A stretch of DNA of 9,145 bases from Lachnospiraceae bacterium. GTDB lineage: Bacteria > Bacillota > Clostridia > Lachnospirales > Lachnospiraceae. The stretch is from positions 1-9,145 of the forward strand of contig JABZIV010000056.1 in assembly GCA_015258095.1 (NCBI GenBank). The letters are read 5' to 3'. Below are positions 7,136 to 9,145 of this stretch, piece after piece. Within the stretch, counting starts at the first letter, position 1. Each line of letters starts with the position of its first letter. The translations under genes and the position numbers were made by a program. The notes under the pieces were generated by a model that saw only the letters and a program-made list of their open reading frames with translations, was not told the origin of the DNA and did no database searches.

Positions 7136-8068
7136 TTATTTTAGCTCCAGAATCTCCACTTTCGGAAGCATCGCTTCCAAATCCCGCCTTTCACATAGTT
7201 CCGTTCCGGGGTGTAAGAGAGACCCCGTTGCACAAGCTACAGCGTAACGAAATATCTCTTCCTCCGGAAGCCCTTCTGTCATAGCAAGACAAGCACCCGC
7301 AACCATGGAATCTCCCGCGCCCTGTACACCTTGCACTAAAACCTTCACCGGTTTCGCCTGATACACCTTGCTTTCCGTCAGGAACACAGCGCCGTCCTCT
7401 CCCAGTGAAATGCAAAGGTAGTGAATTCCTCCCTGAATCAAGGTCTTTCCAAAAGAAAGCATTTCCTCCTTATCTCGGAAAGCTTTTCCATATAGGATTT
7501 CCAACTCTCCTCTGTTCGGCTTCACAAAAAACGGCTTTGCCGGAAGCGCCAAAGAAAGTAAATCCCCACTGGCATCTAAAACCGTTTTCACTCCTTTTTC
7601 ATTGGCCTTTTGGATTAAATCCCGATAAATACTTCGCGGCACTCCGGGAGGAACGGACCCATCCACGACAAGAATATCCGTTTCATCCCACTCTTTTTCC
7701 AATAGAGCAAGAAATCCAGCTACATCTTGCTCAGTAACTTCTTTCCCTTTATCGTTAAATTCACTCATTACTCTTTTTTCCGTGTCAAAAATCTTCACAT
7801 TGACACGCAACGCTCCCGGAACCGAATATAAAGTATGCGGGCAATGAATTTCCTTGAAAAATCGTTCTATTTTTTCTTCATCCTCCTGATAAGAAAAACC
7901 TGCCGCCTTATTCTGAATTCCCAGATTCTGTAGTGCAAGACTAACATTGATTCCTTTTCCGGAAATATCCTCTTGCGTTCTCAAAACTTTGTTTGTTCCT
8001 CCATATAGAAATTTTTCAATTTCAATGGTGCGATCAACGCAAGGGTTTAACGTTACTGTCAGAATCAC
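7136..8068 (-). CDS. PfkB-family sugar-phosphate kinase, 1-phosphofructokinase / tagatose-6-phosphate kinase type
   Basis: This cytoplasmic ribokinase-fold enzyme probably adds the second phosphate to a ketose monophosphate, giving the bisphosphate used by the aldolase encoded next. Its 310 residues match FruK and LacC in length. The start TLNPCVD (6-12) and SGKGINV (36-42) are the subgroup's substrate-side motifs. SEFNDKGKEVT corresponds to the FruK TEIN-x-PG region, and GAGDSMVAG (from 250) holds the anion hole and catalytic base Asp253. The start codon is GTG, and GTGA overlaps the dhaL stop by four bases, with a GGGGGA ribosome site inside dhaL, so translation is probably coupled. FruK normally acts after a fructose PTS; here the neighbours are an ABC importer and a DhaK-like/DhaL pair, which suggests that the first phosphate comes from another kinase. 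LacC-like activity is an equal alternative. Confidence 0.9.
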   Translation of the reverse strand: MILTVTLNPCVDRTIEIEKFLYGGTNKVLRTQEDISGKGINVSLALQNLGIQNKAAGFSYQEDEEKIERFFKEIHCPHTLYSVPGALRVNVKIFDTEKRVMSEFNDKGKEVTEQDVAGFLALLEKEWDETDILVVDGSVPPGVPRSIYRDLIQKANEKGVKTVLDASGDLLSLALPAKPFFVKPNRGELEILYGKAFRDKEEMLSFGKTLIQGGIHYLCISLGEDGAVFLTESKVYQAKPVKVLVQGVQGAGDSMVAGACLAMTEGLPEEEIFRYAVACATGSLLHPGTELCERRDLEAMLPKVEILELK

Positions 8069-8709
8069 TGCTCTTCCCCCTTTACAAAATCTGCCATAGC
8101 CTGAAAGATAATATACACGGAAGTTGCACCGGCATCCTGCAAGCCAATTGCCTTTTCCCCAAAATACTTTGCCCTTCCAAAACGCGCCTTAATAGTCTTG
8201 GTATATTCCATGCCTTTCTTCGCTGCTTCAGCCGCCTTCTGTAAGCCTTCCGTCAAATTCAGTCCCTCTTCACTTCCTTCTTTCAAAGCAAGCACAGCAG
8301 GCTCCAGCGCATCCACCATGGTCTTGTCTCCCACTTTCGCTTTTCCTCTTTTCTTTAGAGAAGCAAGGGAAGTGAAGAATACTTCTGCAAAGTCCTTCAA
8401 AGAGAAGGTATCTCTTTCCTCTCGTTTCACAATGCCCGAGATAAACACCGTTCCAAAAAGTACACCGGATGCACCGCCCATAGTATCTAACAAACAAGTT
8501 CCTACGGCTTGGAATACCTCTTCACAAGATCGTGGATAGAAGGTCTCCAACATTCGTTCCACGGCAAGAAACCCTCGCTTCATGCCCGTACCGTGGTCAC
8601 CATCCCCAATCTTTAAATCTATTTCCGTAAGATAAGGCTCCGCTTCCACTACTCTCTTTGCTACGGACTCCATCATTTCTTTTAGTTGTTCTTTATTCAA
8701 TTCGTTCAT
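8065..8709 (-). CDS. dhaL: DhaL, nucleotide-binding subunit of a dihydroxyacetone-type kinase
   Basis: DhaL carries the nucleotide and transfers phosphate to the substrate bound on DhaK. The protein is complete at 214 residues. The Mg-nucleotide aspartates Asp31, Asp36 and Asp38 lie in IDLKIGDGDHGTG. GGASG (78-82) and GDKTMVDA (127-134) follow, and GRAKYFGEKAIG is followed by Gln-Asp-Ala-Gly-Ala-Thr-Ser, where common relatives have His-x-Asp-Pro-Gly-Ala. All nucleotide-site motifs are intact, so the subunit should be active. The ATG at 8709 has only a weak upstream site (TAGGG about ten bases away), and the gene starts 39 bases after the DhaK-like stop. Whether its nucleotide is exchanged with ATP or recharged by a DhaM phosphotransferase protein cannot be told; no DhaM is in the window. 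Its actual substrate depends on the unusual DhaK-like partner. Confidence 0.93.
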   Translation of the reverse strand: MNELNKEQLKEMMESVAKRVVEAEPYLTEIDLKIGDGDHGTGMKRGFLAVERMLETFYPRSCEEVFQAVGTCLLDTMGGASGVLFGTVFISGIVKREERDTFSLKDFAEVFFTSLASLKKRGKAKVGDKTMVDALEPAVLALKEGSEEGLNLTEGLQKAAEAAKKGMEYTKTIKARFGRAKYFGEKAIGLQDAGATSVYIIFQAMADFVKGEEQ

Positions 8710-8748
8710 AGTTTATCTACCCTACATCCGTTAAAGTAATACGAATTT

Positions 8749-9145
8749 TCAAATCTTTCTTTTATAGAACAGTGGAGAATACGCCTCTTGCCGATAGAAA
8801 TCTCTATATTGCTCCTGTATTTTTAAGAAGGTAATAGATAATCCTCCGGCTCCCTGTGTCGGAAAAAGAGACTGAACAAAAGTATCAAACACCTTTATCT
8901 TTTTACTCTGCAAAAACTCCTGCAAGCTATGTAGTAAGACACACTCCTCTAAAACGGTAGTTGCCTGAAAGGGATTCACAAAAACTGCAATTTCACTCCC
9001 TTCTTCTATCTGTAAGTCGCGAAGGAGAGGTTCCGCCAACTTTTCTATCATCTCCTCTGCATGGGGAAGTTCCGTCCTTTCTTTTCCCATCTCCCCGTTA
9101 AATCCCATGCCATATTCCACAAAACCATCCGGCAAATCATAAGCC
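8749..9145 (-). CDS. dhaK: DhaK-like substrate-binding kinase subunit, C-terminal part only, active-site His replaced by Asn
   Basis: The frame is open to the right edge, so only about the last 131 residues of a protein usually near 330 are seen; the in-frame TTG at 9135 is not the start. The piece is the DhaK C-terminal region: EYGMGFNGEMG aligns with E. coli EFGVGIHGEPG, and GGLSITFLK with the final GFSITLLK strand. The His218 equivalent, which in DhaK forms a covalent hemiaminal with dihydroxyacetone, is Asn (AAC, 9099-9097). Two other conserved segments differ: NNLGATP is NPFQATT, and TSLDMTG is PTQGAGG. The gene is followed directly by an intact dhaL, so it probably supplies the substrate site for that kinase, but perhaps for a substrate other than dihydroxyacetone. 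A regulatory DhaQ-like role is a less likely alternative. The other active-site residues (His56, Asp109 equivalents) lie outside the window. Confidence 0.85.
   Translation of the reverse strand, partial: AYDLPDGFVEYGMGFNGEMGKERTELPHAEEMIEKLAEPLLRDLQIEEGSEIAVFVNPFQATTVLEECVLLHSLQEFLQSKKIKVFDTFVQSLFPTQGAGGLSITFLKIQEQYRDFYRQEAYSPLFYKRKI

Noticed and set aside
8198..8539. 113-codon plus-strand open frame
   Set aside because: It is fully antisense to dhaL, which has all its family motifs in frame; no independent support.
8749..9145. DhaQ, the regulatory DhaK paralogue
   Set aside because: An intact dhaL follows directly and no DhaS-like regulator is seen; still possible, because the N-terminal two thirds lie outside the window.
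1..9145. CRISPR arrays, tRNA or rRNA genes, insertion sequences, phage attachment sites
   Set aside because: No spaced direct repeats, tRNA-like cloverleaf, transposase motif or terminal inverted repeats were found by eye; the window is almost wholly coding on one strand.

Overview
The window looks like low-GC Firmicutes chromosome, most likely a clostridial Lachnospiraceae relative. This is inferred from strong AGGAGG-type ribosome sites, lipoprotein substrate-binding proteins with long Ala/Glu/Lys/Thr linkers, and AT-rich intergenic DNA. No taxonomic marker is present. All nine genes lie on the minus strand, so transcription runs from right to left. No gene-free stretch exceeds about 125 bases.

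Right part (9145 to 6248) holds a sugar-phosphate cassette. In transcription order it is the C-terminal end of a DhaK-like kinase subunit (cut by the window edge), a complete DhaL, a PfkB-family kinase of the 1-phosphofructokinase/tagatose-6-phosphate kinase type that overlaps dhaL by four bases, and a class II ketose-bisphosphate aldolase of the GatY/KbaY type with all expected catalytic residues. Middle part (6160 to 2622) holds a CUT2 (ribose-type) ABC importer: lipoprotein binding protein, double ATPase and permease. A clear intercistronic terminator lies between the binding protein and the ATPase. Spacing and orientation suggest that 9145 to 2622 is one transcription unit whose promoter lies off the right edge.

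Left part (2553 to 1) starts a second transporter with its own probable promoter: a BMP/PnrA-like lipoprotein, another intercistronic hairpin, then a YufO/NupO-like double ATPase that runs off the left edge. Its permeases would lie further left.

Working model (inference): the CUT2 importer brings in a free ketose-like sugar. The DhaK-like/DhaL pair and the PfkB kinase phosphorylate it in two steps, and the aldolase splits the bisphosphate to dihydroxyacetone phosphate and an aldehyde. The sugar is unlikely to be ribose, because about half of the RbsB pocket positions differ. The most notable point is that the DhaK-like subunit carries Asn where DhaK has the His that binds dihydroxyacetone covalently, and two nearby conserved loops also differ. 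This points to a paralogue with another substrate or role. The second notable point is a degenerate ABC signature in the first nucleotide-binding domain of the left-edge ATPase.
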